DNA of 17,720 nucleotides, taken from the NCBI GenBank assembly GCA_017889745.1, contig JAGGAG010000034.1:1-17720 (forward strand), written 5' to 3'. Each line of letters opens with the position of its first letter. Positions within the stretch are counted from its first letter, which is position 1. The position numbers and the translations under genes were made by a program. This document shows, piece by piece, positions 1 through 6,801 of the stretch. This DNA is from Gemmatimonadota bacterium (GTDB taxonomy: Bacteria > Gemmatimonadota > Gemmatimonadetes > Gemmatimonadales > GWC2-71-9). The notes under the pieces are model-generated. The model searched no databases. It was not told where the DNA came from and was given only the letters and a program-made list of their open reading frames with translations.

Positions 1-1375
1 TACCGAAGTGCGCGATACCACGACCGATCTGGCGCTCGAGGCGGCCTGGTTCGAGCCGACCCGCGTTCGACGCGCGCGGCGCGCGCTCGGCCTGAGCACC
101 GAGGCGAGCTATCGATTCGAGCGCGGCGTGGACCGCTGGAATGCCGCCGAGGCCATGCGCCGGTGCATCGAGATCATCCTGCTCACGGCCGGCGGTACGC
201 TCGACGGCAGTCCGGTCGACCTGCATCCCGTGGTCGCCAATCCGCCCCGGGTCTTCCTCCGCCTCGCGCGGGTTGCCCAGGTGCTCGGCCTCGACCTCGG
301 GCAGCACGAGGTGGAACGGTGCCTCGTCGCCATCGGGGCCACCGTGGTGGCCAAGCCCGATGATGCGCGGCTGGCGGTCGATGTGCCCGGCTGGCGTCCC
401 GATCTCGCGGCGGAAATCGACCTCGTGGAGGAGGTCGCGCGGATGCATGGATACGACCGCGTGCCGACCGAGCTGCGCCCCTTCCGCGCGGGAACGCTGC
501 CGGACGCGCCCGCGGTTGCGGTGAAGGACCGGATCCGCCGCGGGCTGGTGGCGGAGGGGCTGGCGGAGGTGGTGAGCCTGCCGTTCACGGCGCCCGACGG
601 CGATGCGAGCGTCGCATTGCTCAATCCCCTCGCGGACACCGGCGCCTCGCTGCGGCGGCGCCTGCTGCCGACGCTGGTGCGCCACGCGGAACGCAACTGG
701 AACAACCACGTGCGCGACGTGCGCCTGTTCGAGGTCGGCACCGTGTTCGAGCGCTCCGCCCCCGGCGAGCGCCCGGTGGAGCAGTTGCGGCTCGGACTGG
801 TGGTGTCGGGCGCCCGGGAGCCGGCACACTGGACCGCCGACGCGGCGCCCGACGTGGATGTATGGGACCTGAAGGGGCTCGCCGCGGTTGCCGGTGCTCT
901 AGCGTATCCCGGTGCGACATGGCACGTTCAAGGCGATCACTTCATGGCACGAACGCGGGAAGGCCGGACGGTGGGATGGGCGGGCCGCCTCGAGGCGGAC
1001 ACCCCACCGTGGGGCGGTGCCCTGTTCGGCGTCGAGATCGACGTGACGGATGGAGCGCGCCTGCCGATGAGGGTGGAGAAGATTCCGACCACCCCGGCAG
1101 TCTCGCGCGACCTGTCCCTGGTTGTGCCCGATGGAGTGGCCGCGGCCTCGGCGGAGGGGGTCATCCGGCAGTCGGGGGGCGAGCTGCTCGAGGCAGTACG
1201 GGTCATCGCGGAGTTCCGGGGCGCGGCCCTCGGTGAAGGCCGCCGCAGCGTCACCTTCCGCCTGACCTTCCGGGCGCCGGACCGCACCCTCCGCGATGCC
1301 GACGTGGATGCCATCGAGAGTCAGGTGCTGGTTGCGCTGGAGCGCGCACTGGGGCTGTCGCGCCGTGGCGCGTGA
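1..1375 (+). CDS. pheT: Phenylalanyl-tRNA synthetase beta subunit, C-terminal part (5' truncated)
   Basis: PheT is the beta chain of the cytoplasmic (alpha-beta)2 enzyme that charges tRNA-Phe. The open frame runs in from the left edge (first full codon at 2), so the N-terminal part lies outside; about 457 codons remain of a family usually near 800. The first residues contain the family's LGLSTEASYRFERGVD stretch. A B5-like DNA-binding fold follows (RVAQVLGLDLGQHEVERCL), then the catalytic-like core (RIRRGLVAEGLAEVVSLPF). The last 90 or so residues, from TTPAVSRDLSLVVP to the end, look like the ferredoxin-fold anticodon-binding domain. The stop at 1373 is followed at once by the ribosome binding site of the next gene, so it heads the visible operon. 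pheT lying close to zapA is also known from other bacteria, for example Bacillus. Identity is secure. Confidence 0.96.
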   Translation, partial: TEVRDTTTDLALEAAWFEPTRVRRARRALGLSTEASYRFERGVDRWNAAEAMRRCIEIILLTAGGTLDGSPVDLHPVVANPPRVFLRLARVAQVLGLDLGQHEVERCLVAIGATVVAKPDDARLAVDVPGWRPDLAAEIDLVEEVARMHGYDRVPTELRPFRAGTLPDAPAVAVKDRIRRGLVAEGLAEVVSLPFTAPDGDASVALLNPLADTGASLRRRLLPTLVRHAERNWNNHVRDVRLFEVGTVFERSAPGERPVEQLRLGLVVSGAREPAHWTADAAPDVDVWDLKGLAAVAGALAYPGATWHVQGDHFMARTREGRTVGWAGRLEADTPPWGGALFGVEIDVTDGARLPMRVEKIPTTPAVSRDLSLVVPDGVAAASAEGVIRQSGGELLEAVRVIAEFRGAALGEGRRSVTFRLTFRAPDRTLRDADVDAIESQVLVALERALGLSRRGA

Positions 1376-1385
1376 GGAGCACAAG

Positions 1386-1694
1386 GTGAGCGATGCATAC
1401 GAGCGGCCGGAGCGCCGCGCCCTGGCGGAAGTGGAGACGCTGGTGCGGCATGCCACCGAGGAACTGACGGTCTGGCGGCGGCGGTGCCTGCGCGCGGAGG
1501 GTGAACTGCAGGAACTGCGCGCCCGCGCGCCCGGTGGCAAGGCGCCCGACCCGGTGCAGGCCCGCGCGCGACTGGCCGAACTTGAGCAGGAGAACGTGGT
1601 GCTGCAGCAGCGGCTGGCCGCCGTGCGGGAGAAGGTCGCGGCGCTTTCCAGCCGGCTCGCGTTTCTCGAGCGGGGCATGACGGAGCCGGCATGA
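1386..1694 (+). CDS. Small coiled-coil protein encoded between pheT and zapA
   Basis: This 102-residue protein is not one I recognise by family. I chose the GTG at 1386 because GAGGAG (1374-1379) sits six bases before it; the same frame is open further upstream but only inside pheT. The sequence is two heptad-rich helical segments (about residues 10-46 and 57-97, e.g. AELEQENVVLQQRLAAVREK) separated by a Gly/Pro linker, GGKAPDP. There is no signal peptide or membrane segment, so it should be cytoplasmic. Its stop overlaps the zapA start (ATGA, 1691-1694), which implies coupled translation. Size, predicted coiled coil and coupling to zapA suggest a role in division, perhaps like the ZapB or FtsB/FtsL coiled coils, but that is inference from context. 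Confidence 0.8.
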   Translation: MSDAYERPERRALAEVETLVRHATEELTVWRRRCLRAEGELQELRARAPGGKAPDPVQARARLAELEQENVVLQQRLAAVREKVAALSSRLAFLERGMTEPA

Positions 1695-1996
1695 GCAAGA
1701 ACGTGGTGCCGGTCACGATCGGCGGCGAGGTCTATACCGTGCGGTCGGAACTGCCCCCCGAGTACACCCGTGAAGTTGCGGCCTACCTCGATGCCGCGCT
1801 CTCCCGGGTGCGTGCAACGCTTCCGGCGGTGGAACCGCACAAGGCCGCGATCCTCGCGGCCCTGGCGATCACCGATGAATTGTTCCAGTCCCGTCGTGGC
1901 GACCGGGAGTTCGCCGCGCGGCTCACTGCGCTGGCAAACGAGATTGCGCCGCTGCTTCCGCCCGCCAAGCGGGGCAGCCGCGCCACCTCGGGATGA
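1691..1996 (+). CDS. zapA: Cell division protein ZapA
   Basis: ZapA is a small cytoplasmic protein that bundles FtsZ filaments and stabilises the Z-ring. The 101 residues fit the family length. The N-terminal beta-rich part (VPVTIGGEVYTVRSELPPEY) matches the usual 'V.I.G..Y.l....e' opening. It is followed by a helical half (REVAAYLDAALSRVRATLP, then AAILAALAITDELFQ) that in the family forms the dimer/tetramer coiled coil. The ATG at 1691 overlaps the stop of the coiled-coil ORF by four bases, so the two products may be made in a fixed ratio. The last 12 residues (PAKRGSRATSG) are basic and probably disordered. The family assignment rests on pattern and context, both good. Confidence 0.88.
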   Translation: MSKNVVPVTIGGEVYTVRSELPPEYTREVAAYLDAALSRVRATLPAVEPHKAAILAALAITDELFQSRRGDREFAARLTALANEIAPLLPPAKRGSRATSG

Positions 1997-2017
1997 CCAG
2001 CTTCGACTGACCTGACC

Positions 2018-2038
2018 GGAGGCGCCCCGGCGTCCTCC
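2018..2038 (+). other. Short GC-rich hairpin in the rny leader
   Basis: GGAGG (2018-2022) can pair with CCTCC (2034-2038). The stem extends by two C-G pairs past a one-base bulge and leaves a six-base loop. It lies in the 58-bp zapA-rny gap, directly before the rny ribosome binding site (GGAGA at 2040). It has no T-run, so it is not an ordinary terminator. It could be a cleavage or stability element, or chance in GC-rich DNA. Confidence 0.25.
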
Positions 2039-2054
2039 TGGAGATCCATAGTTC

Positions 2055-3635
2055 ATGAGCCAGGCGCTGCTCCTTCCCCTCCTCGAGGGGATCACGGCCG
2101 GCCTGATCGTCGTGGCCGGCTTCCTTTTTGTCTACAGCAGATTCCAGAAGAAGGCCGCAACGGGCGTGCTGGCCGAGGCGCGCGCCGACGCTGCCCGGAT
2201 ACGCGCCGACGCCTCGCAGGGGGTGGAACGCGCCCGTGCCGAGGCCGTCCTTGCGGCCAAGATGGAGGCGGTGCAGGTGCGCGAGGCGCTGGAGCAGGAG
2301 CTCCTGCGCCGGCGGGAGGAAGTGGGACGGCTCGAGCGCAGGGTCGAGGAGCGGAACCAGGTCCTGGAGCGGCGGCAGGCCGAACTGGACACCCAGCAGC
2401 GCGAGCTGGGCAAGCGTGTCCAGCAGCTGGATGCGCGCGACAAGCAGATCGCCGGCCGTGAGCAGGACGCAGCGCGGTTCGCCGCAGAGCAGCAGGCCAG
2501 GCTCGAACAGATTGCCGGGCTCACCGCCGCCGACGCCCGGCAGCAGCTGCTGCAGCGCGTCGAAGACGAGGCCCGCGGCGCGGCCCAGGCCCTGGCGCGC
2601 GACATCAAGGACCAGGCGCGGAAGGGGGCGGACCGGGAGGCGAGGCGCATCATCTCCATGGCGGCGCAGCGCATTGCCGCCGAGCACACCGCCGAGACCA
2701 CCGTCTCGGCGGTGACCCTGCCCAGCGACGAGATGAAGGGGCGCATCATCGGGCGTGAGGGCCGGAACATCCGCGCGTTCGAGACCGCGACCGGGGTGGA
2801 CGTCATCATCGACGACACACCCGACACGGTCGTCATCTCCTGCTTCGACCCGATCCGCCGCGAGGTGGCCCGGCGCTCGCTCGAGGCCCTGATCGTCGAC
2901 GGGCGGATTCATCCGGGCCGGATCGAGGAGGTGGTGGCCAAGATCCGCCGGGAGCTGGACCAGCAGCTGGTCGAGGCCGGCGAGCAGGCGGCCTACGACG
3001 CCAACGTGCATGGTCTTCATCCGGAACTCATCAAGCTTATCGGCCGCATGAAGTACCGTACATCCTACGGCCAGAACATCCTCGAACACTCGAAGGAAGT
3101 GGCCTGGATCGCCGGGAACATGGCGGCGGAGCTGCGCGTCGATCCCGAGCTGGCGCGGCGGGGCGGCCTGCTCCACGACATCGGCAAGGTGCTGACGCAC
3201 GAGAGCGAGGGGACGCACGTCGAGCTCGGCGTGGAAATGGCGCGCAAGTACGGCGAGAGTGCGGCGGTGATCAACTGCATTCACGCGCACCACGACGACG
3301 TGCCGCACGAGTCGACCGAGTCGGTCCTGGTGCAGGCCGCCGACGCCATCAGCGGCGCCCGTCCCGGGGCGCGGCGCGAGGCATTCGAGAGCTACGTGAA
3401 GCGACTCACGCGCCTCGAAGAGATCGCGAACGCGTTCAAGGGCGTGGAGAAGTGCAACGTCATTCAGGCGGGAAGGGAGGTGCGGGTCGTGGTCACTCCG
3501 GATCAGGTGGATGATGTGGGCGCGGCGGCGCTCAGCGAGCAGATCGCCAAGCGCATTGAGGACGAGCTGCAGTACCCGGGGCAGATCCGGGTCGTGGTGA
3601 TCCGCGAGACCCGCGCGGTGGGGGTCGCCCGGTGA
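2055..3635 (+). CDS. rny: Ribonuclease Y
   Basis: RNase Y is a membrane-anchored endoribonuclease that starts mRNA decay in bacteria lacking or supplementing RNase E. At 526 residues it has the family's usual length and architecture. An N-terminal membrane helix (about 5-28, LLEGITAGLIVVAGFLFVYS) comes first, then a long charged coiled coil to about 200. A KH RNA-binding domain follows (DEMKGRIIGREGRNIRAFE, about 225-245). The HD phosphohydrolase domain carries LLHDIGKV (about 372) and the second histidine pair HAHHDD (about 412). The C-terminal RNase Y tail (YPGQIRVVVIRETRAV) is intact. The ATG at 2055 has GGAGA at 2040-2044. Its stop overlaps folD (GTGA). No key residue is missing. Confidence 0.97.
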   Translation: MSQALLLPLLEGITAGLIVVAGFLFVYSRFQKKAATGVLAEARADAARIRADASQGVERARAEAVLAAKMEAVQVREALEQELLRRREEVGRLERRVEERNQVLERRQAELDTQQRELGKRVQQLDARDKQIAGREQDAARFAAEQQARLEQIAGLTAADARQQLLQRVEDEARGAAQALARDIKDQARKGADREARRIISMAAQRIAAEHTAETTVSAVTLPSDEMKGRIIGREGRNIRAFETATGVDVIIDDTPDTVVISCFDPIRREVARRSLEALIVDGRIHPGRIEEVVAKIRRELDQQLVEAGEQAAYDANVHGLHPELIKLIGRMKYRTSYGQNILEHSKEVAWIAGNMAAELRVDPELARRGGLLHDIGKVLTHESEGTHVELGVEMARKYGESAAVINCIHAHHDDVPHESTESVLVQAADAISGARPGARREAFESYVKRLTRLEEIANAFKGVEKCNVIQAGREVRVVVTPDQVDDVGAAALSEQIAKRIEDELQYPGQIRVVVIRETRAVGVAR

Positions 3636-4516
3636 GCGCGCGCATCATCGACGGCGTGGCCCTCGCGAAGGCCATCCGCGAGGAGGTTGCCGCGGAGGCG
3701 GCGAAGCTGGCGGCCAAGGGCATGAGGCCGGGGCTGGCCGTGGTGCTCATCGGCGAGGACCCGGCGAGCAAGGCGTACGTCGGCAGCAAGGAGAAGGCGT
3801 GCATCGAGGCGGGCATGCACTCCGTCAAGATCGCGCGCCCGGCGACGGCGTCCGAGGCGGAGGTCCTGGAGATCGTGGACCAGCTCAACGCCGACCGGGC
3901 GGTGCATGGCATCCTGGTGCAGCTGCCACTGCCCAAGCACATCAACACCGAGAAGGTGCTGAACCGGGTGGATCCGGCCAAGGACGTGGACGGCTTCCAT
4001 CCACAGAACGTGGGCAAGCTCGTCATCGGCGACCCCACGGCGCTGCGCCCATGCACGCCGTACGGCGTGCAGCAGATGCTCATCCGCTCGGGCATCGAGA
4101 CCAGGGGCGCGCACGCCGTCGTCGTCGGGCGGAGCACCATCGTGGGCAAGCCGATGGCGAACCTGCTGATCCAGACCGGCCCCGGGGGCGACGCGACGGT
4201 AACAGTGTGCCACTCGAAGACGCGCGACCTGCCGGGCGTGTGCCGCACCGCCGACATCCTGATCGCCGCGATCGGCAAGGCCGAGTTCGTCACCCGAGAC
4301 TTCGTGAAGCCAGGCGCCGTCATCATCGACGTGGGCATCAACCGGGTCGACGACGCATCGAAGCCGCGAGGCTACCGCCTCACCGGCGACGTGGCCTACG
4401 CTGAGTGCGCGGAGATCGCCTCCGCCATCACGCCGGTGCCGGGCGGCGTCGGACCCATGACCATCGCCATGCTCATGCAGAACACGCTGCAGGCCATGCG
4501 GCAGGCGGTGCGGTGA
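3632..4516 (+). CDS. folD: Bifunctional methylenetetrahydrofolate dehydrogenase/cyclohydrolase
   Basis: FolD interconverts 5,10-methylene-, 5,10-methenyl- and 10-formyl-tetrahydrofolate with NADP(H), supplying one-carbon units for purines and formyl-Met-tRNA. The 294 residues are full length. Visible signatures are the catalytic Tyr-x3-Lys in ASKAYVGSKEKAC (about 47-58), HGILVQLPLPKHI (about 91-103) and KDVDGFHPQN. Further on are PCTPYGVQQ, the Rossmann segment VVVGRSTIVGKPMANLL and the C-terminal TPVPGGVGPMTIAMLMQNT. The GTG start at 3632 overlaps the rny stop by four bases. An identical GTGA overlap joins its 3' end to xseA, so all three genes are probably coupled. Nothing is odd about the protein. 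Confidence 0.97.
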   Translation: MSARIIDGVALAKAIREEVAAEAAKLAAKGMRPGLAVVLIGEDPASKAYVGSKEKACIEAGMHSVKIARPATASEAEVLEIVDQLNADRAVHGILVQLPLPKHINTEKVLNRVDPAKDVDGFHPQNVGKLVIGDPTALRPCTPYGVQQMLIRSGIETRGAHAVVVGRSTIVGKPMANLLIQTGPGGDATVTVCHSKTRDLPGVCRTADILIAAIGKAEFVTRDFVKPGAVIIDVGINRVDDASKPRGYRLTGDVAYAECAEIASAITPVPGGVGPMTIAMLMQNTLQAMRQAVR

Positions 4517-5670
4517 CGCTGCCGCTGCCCTTCGGGCCCGCGGGACTCGACCCTGCGGAGGTCTGGTCGGTCAGTGAGCTCAACCAGGCGGCCCGGGGCC
4601 TGCTCGAGCAGAACATGCCGCCCGTCTGGGTCCGGGGCGAGGTGACCAGCTTCAAGTCCTACGCGAGCGGGCACTGGTACTTCACCCTGCAGGACGGCAG
4701 CGCCCAGGTGCGGTGCGTCATGTGGCGCACCTGGGTGCAGCGCGCGAAGAGCAAGCCGGAGGAAGGCGCCGAGGTGCACGCCTTTGGCACGCCCGGCCTG
4801 TGGGAGGAGAAGGGCGAGTTCCGCTTCACGGCCACGGTGCTGCTTCGCAGCGACCAGCTGGGCCAGCAGCAGCAGCAGCTCGAGGCGACGCGCGCGGCCC
4901 TCGCGCGCGATGGCCTGCTCGACCCATCGCGCAAGCGGGCATTGCCGCGGTATGCGTCCACCCTCGCCGTGGTCACGAGCCTCGAGGGTGCGGCGCTGCA
5001 CGACATCGTGACCGTGGCCCGGAGCCGCTGGCCGGCGGTGCGGATCCTCGTGGTCGGTGCCCGGGTACAGGGTGGTGACGCCGTGCCGGAACTGGTGCGC
5101 GCGCTGCGCACGGTCAACCTGCTCGCGGCCGACGTATGCATCGTGGGCCGCGGTGGTGGGGCGCGCGAAGACCTGACTGCCTTCAATGACGAGAAGGTGT
5201 GCCGGGCGCTCGCGGCGGTGGGCATCCCCACCATTTCGGCCGTGGGCCACGAGAGCGACATCAGCCTTTGCGACCTGGTCGCCGATGTCCGCGCCGCCAC
5301 GCCGTCCAACGCGGCCGAACTGGCCGTCCCCGACCAGCGCGAGGTGCGCGGTGCCGTGGATGCCCTGGCCCTGCGCCTCGCCGGGGGCCTTACCCGTCGC
5401 ACGCGCCTGCTGAGCGAGCGGCTTTCGCGTACCGCCGACCGACTGGAGGCGGGCATGGAGGGGGCAGTGCGGCAGCAGCGTCACCGGCTCGAACGCATCG
5501 GCGCCCAGCTCGGCGCCCTGAGCCCGCTGCGGGTGCTCGAGCGCGGATTCGCCGTGCCGCTGTCGCTCGACGGACAGGTGCTCCGCCGGCGCGACGAGTT
5601 CACCCCCGGGCTGCGCTACCGGCTCAGGGTTCGCGACGGCGACGTCCCGTCGCGCGTGGAGGAGGCTTGA
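4513..5670 (+). CDS. xseA: Exodeoxyribonuclease VII large subunit
   Basis: XseA is the catalytic subunit of exonuclease VII, which degrades single-stranded DNA to short oligonucleotides and acts in mismatch repair and damage tolerance. The frame is open well into folD, but homology begins only at the GTG at 4513 (VTLPLPFG...), which overlaps the folD stop as GTGA. The N-terminal OB fold is clear (VWVRGEVTSFKSYASGHWYF, about residues 37-56). The catalytic domain shows GRGGGAREDLTAFNDE and ISAVGHESDISLCDLVADVR, followed by ATPSNAAELAVPD. At 385 residues it is shorter than the 456 of E. coli, because the C-terminal coiled coil that binds XseB copies is reduced. A (CAG)5 run at 4864-4878 encodes five glutamines. 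Confidence 0.96.
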   Translation: MTLPLPFGPAGLDPAEVWSVSELNQAARGLLEQNMPPVWVRGEVTSFKSYASGHWYFTLQDGSAQVRCVMWRTWVQRAKSKPEEGAEVHAFGTPGLWEEKGEFRFTATVLLRSDQLGQQQQQLEATRAALARDGLLDPSRKRALPRYASTLAVVTSLEGAALHDIVTVARSRWPAVRILVVGARVQGGDAVPELVRALRTVNLLAADVCIVGRGGGAREDLTAFNDEKVCRALAAVGIPTISAVGHESDISLCDLVADVRAATPSNAAELAVPDQREVRGAVDALALRLAGGLTRRTRLLSERLSRTADRLEAGMEGAVRQQRHRLERIGAQLGALSPLRVLERGFAVPLSLDGQVLRRRDEFTPGLRYRLRVRDGDVPSRVEEA

Positions 5671-5894
5671 TGGCGGACACACCGACACTCGCCGAGGAAG
5701 TACGGGCGCTCGAGGAAATCGTGCGCCGGCTGGAGCAGGAGGACGTCGATCTCGACGCGGCCCTCAGGCTGTTCGAGGAGGGCATCGCCCGTCTTCGGCG
5801 CGCCCGCGAGACCCTGGCGGGTGCCGAGCAGACGGTGCAGTCCGTGCTTGCGGATGCATCCGGCACGCTGCGGAACACGCGTGTCGATCTCTGA
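5670..5894 (+). CDS. xseB: Exodeoxyribonuclease VII small subunit
   Basis: XseB is the small subunit, several copies of which wrap the XseA coiled coil to make active exonuclease VII. The 74-residue product is of normal size. It has the typical two-helix pattern, with VRALEEIVRRLEQEDVDLDA followed by LRLFEEGIARLRRARETLAG. The ATG at 5670 shares one base with the xseA stop (TGATG), which favours coupled synthesis of the two subunits, and GGAGGA lies just upstream at 5659-5664. The frame is open upstream inside xseA, but nothing there resembles XseB. Confidence 0.93.
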   Translation: MADTPTLAEEVRALEEIVRRLEQEDVDLDAALRLFEEGIARLRRARETLAGAEQTVQSVLADASGTLRNTRVDL

Positions 5895-5904
5895 GGCGCC
5901 GCCG

Positions 5905-6798
5905 GTGTCGGCCGACGCCCTGCTCGCCGAGGCACGCGAGGGCACCGACCGGCGGCTCCACCAGGTGGCCGACCAGCTCGCCGCGACGGTGGCCGCCGGC
6001 ATGGCGGAGGCGTTCAGCTACGCGCTGCACAGCCCCGGCAAGCGGGTGCGTCCCGCGCTCGTGCTCAGCGCGTATCGCGCGGCGGGAGGGCATTCGCCGG
6101 GCGCGGCCGGCGTCGCGGCCGCGGTGGAGATCGTGCACACGTATTCCCTGGTGCACGACGACCTGCCGTGCATGGACAACGACGACCTGCGCCGCGGCCG
6201 CGCCACCATGCACCGGCAGTTCGACGTGCGGACCGCGACGAGGGTGGGATTCCTGCTGGTGCCGGTGGCCGCCCAGGTGCTCGCGGACGCCGCCGGCGAA
6301 TTGGGGCTCGAGTCCTCGCTCATGGGCACGATGGCCGCCACCTTGTTCGAGGCCGGGGGCATCGAGGGCATGGTGGGTGGGCAGTGGCTCGATCTCGAGG
6401 CCGAACGCCAGCAGCTCGACCTGCCCGGACTCATCACTGTGCACCGGGGCAAGACCGGGGCGCTCATCCAGGCATCCTGCGTACTCGGCGGGCTGGCGGC
6501 GCGTGCGTCGGGCGACGGGTTGCTCGCCCTGCAGCGCTACGGCGCCGACATCGGCCTCGCGTTCCAGATTGCCGACGACGTGCTCGACGTCATTGGCACC
6601 AGCGACCAGCTGGGAAAGACCGCCGGCAAGGACGAAGCACTGAGCAAGTCGACGTACCCGCAGCTCCTGGGGGTCGAGGGCGCCCGGGCCGAGGCGGAAC
6701 GCCTGGCACGATCGGCGATCGCGCACCTGGAACGGGCCGGGCTCGCGTCGCCCTCCCTCGGGGCACTGGCGCACTATATTGTGACGAGGAACTCCTGA
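5905..6798 (+). CDS. ispA: Short-chain polyprenyl diphosphate synthase (farnesyl/geranylgeranyl type)
   Basis: The enzyme condenses IPP with allylic diphosphates to make FPP or GGPP, precursors of quinones, carotenoids and undecaprenyl carriers. Both aspartate-rich motifs are present: DDLPCMDNDDLRRG (DDx4D type, about residue 90) and FQIADDVLDVIG. The KRVRPALV substrate-binding segment is near residue 46, and GKTAGKDEALSKSTYP follows the second motif. I chose the GTG at 5905 because TGAGG (5892-5896) lies eight bases before it and the length (297) equals the family's. A GTG at 5881, overlapping xseB, would add eight residues. Chain length of the product cannot be read safely from sequence. 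It sits between xseB and dxs as in many bacteria. Confidence 0.93.
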   Translation: MSADALLAEAREGTDRRLHQVADQLAATVAAGMAEAFSYALHSPGKRVRPALVLSAYRAAGGHSPGAAGVAAAVEIVHTYSLVHDDLPCMDNDDLRRGRATMHRQFDVRTATRVGFLLVPVAAQVLADAAGELGLESSLMGTMAATLFEAGGIEGMVGGQWLDLEAERQQLDLPGLITVHRGKTGALIQASCVLGGLAARASGDGLLALQRYGADIGLAFQIADDVLDVIGTSDQLGKTAGKDEALSKSTYPQLLGVEGARAEAERLARSAIAHLERAGLASPSLGALAHYIVTRNS

Positions 6799-6801
6799 CA
6801 C

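Noticed and set aside
1997..2054. A 6S RNA gene downstream of zapA, as in proteobacteria
   Set aside because: The gap is only 58 bp, far too short for 6S RNA, and has no long rod-like structure.
1923..3308. A 461-codon minus-strand open frame opposite rny
   Set aside because: It is antisense to a full-length RNase Y and shows no recognisable motif or ribosome binding site.
4864..4878. (CAG)5 microsatellite in xseA as a phase-variation switch
   Set aside because: The repeat is a trinucleotide, so slippage would only change the number of glutamines and not the frame, and five units are few.
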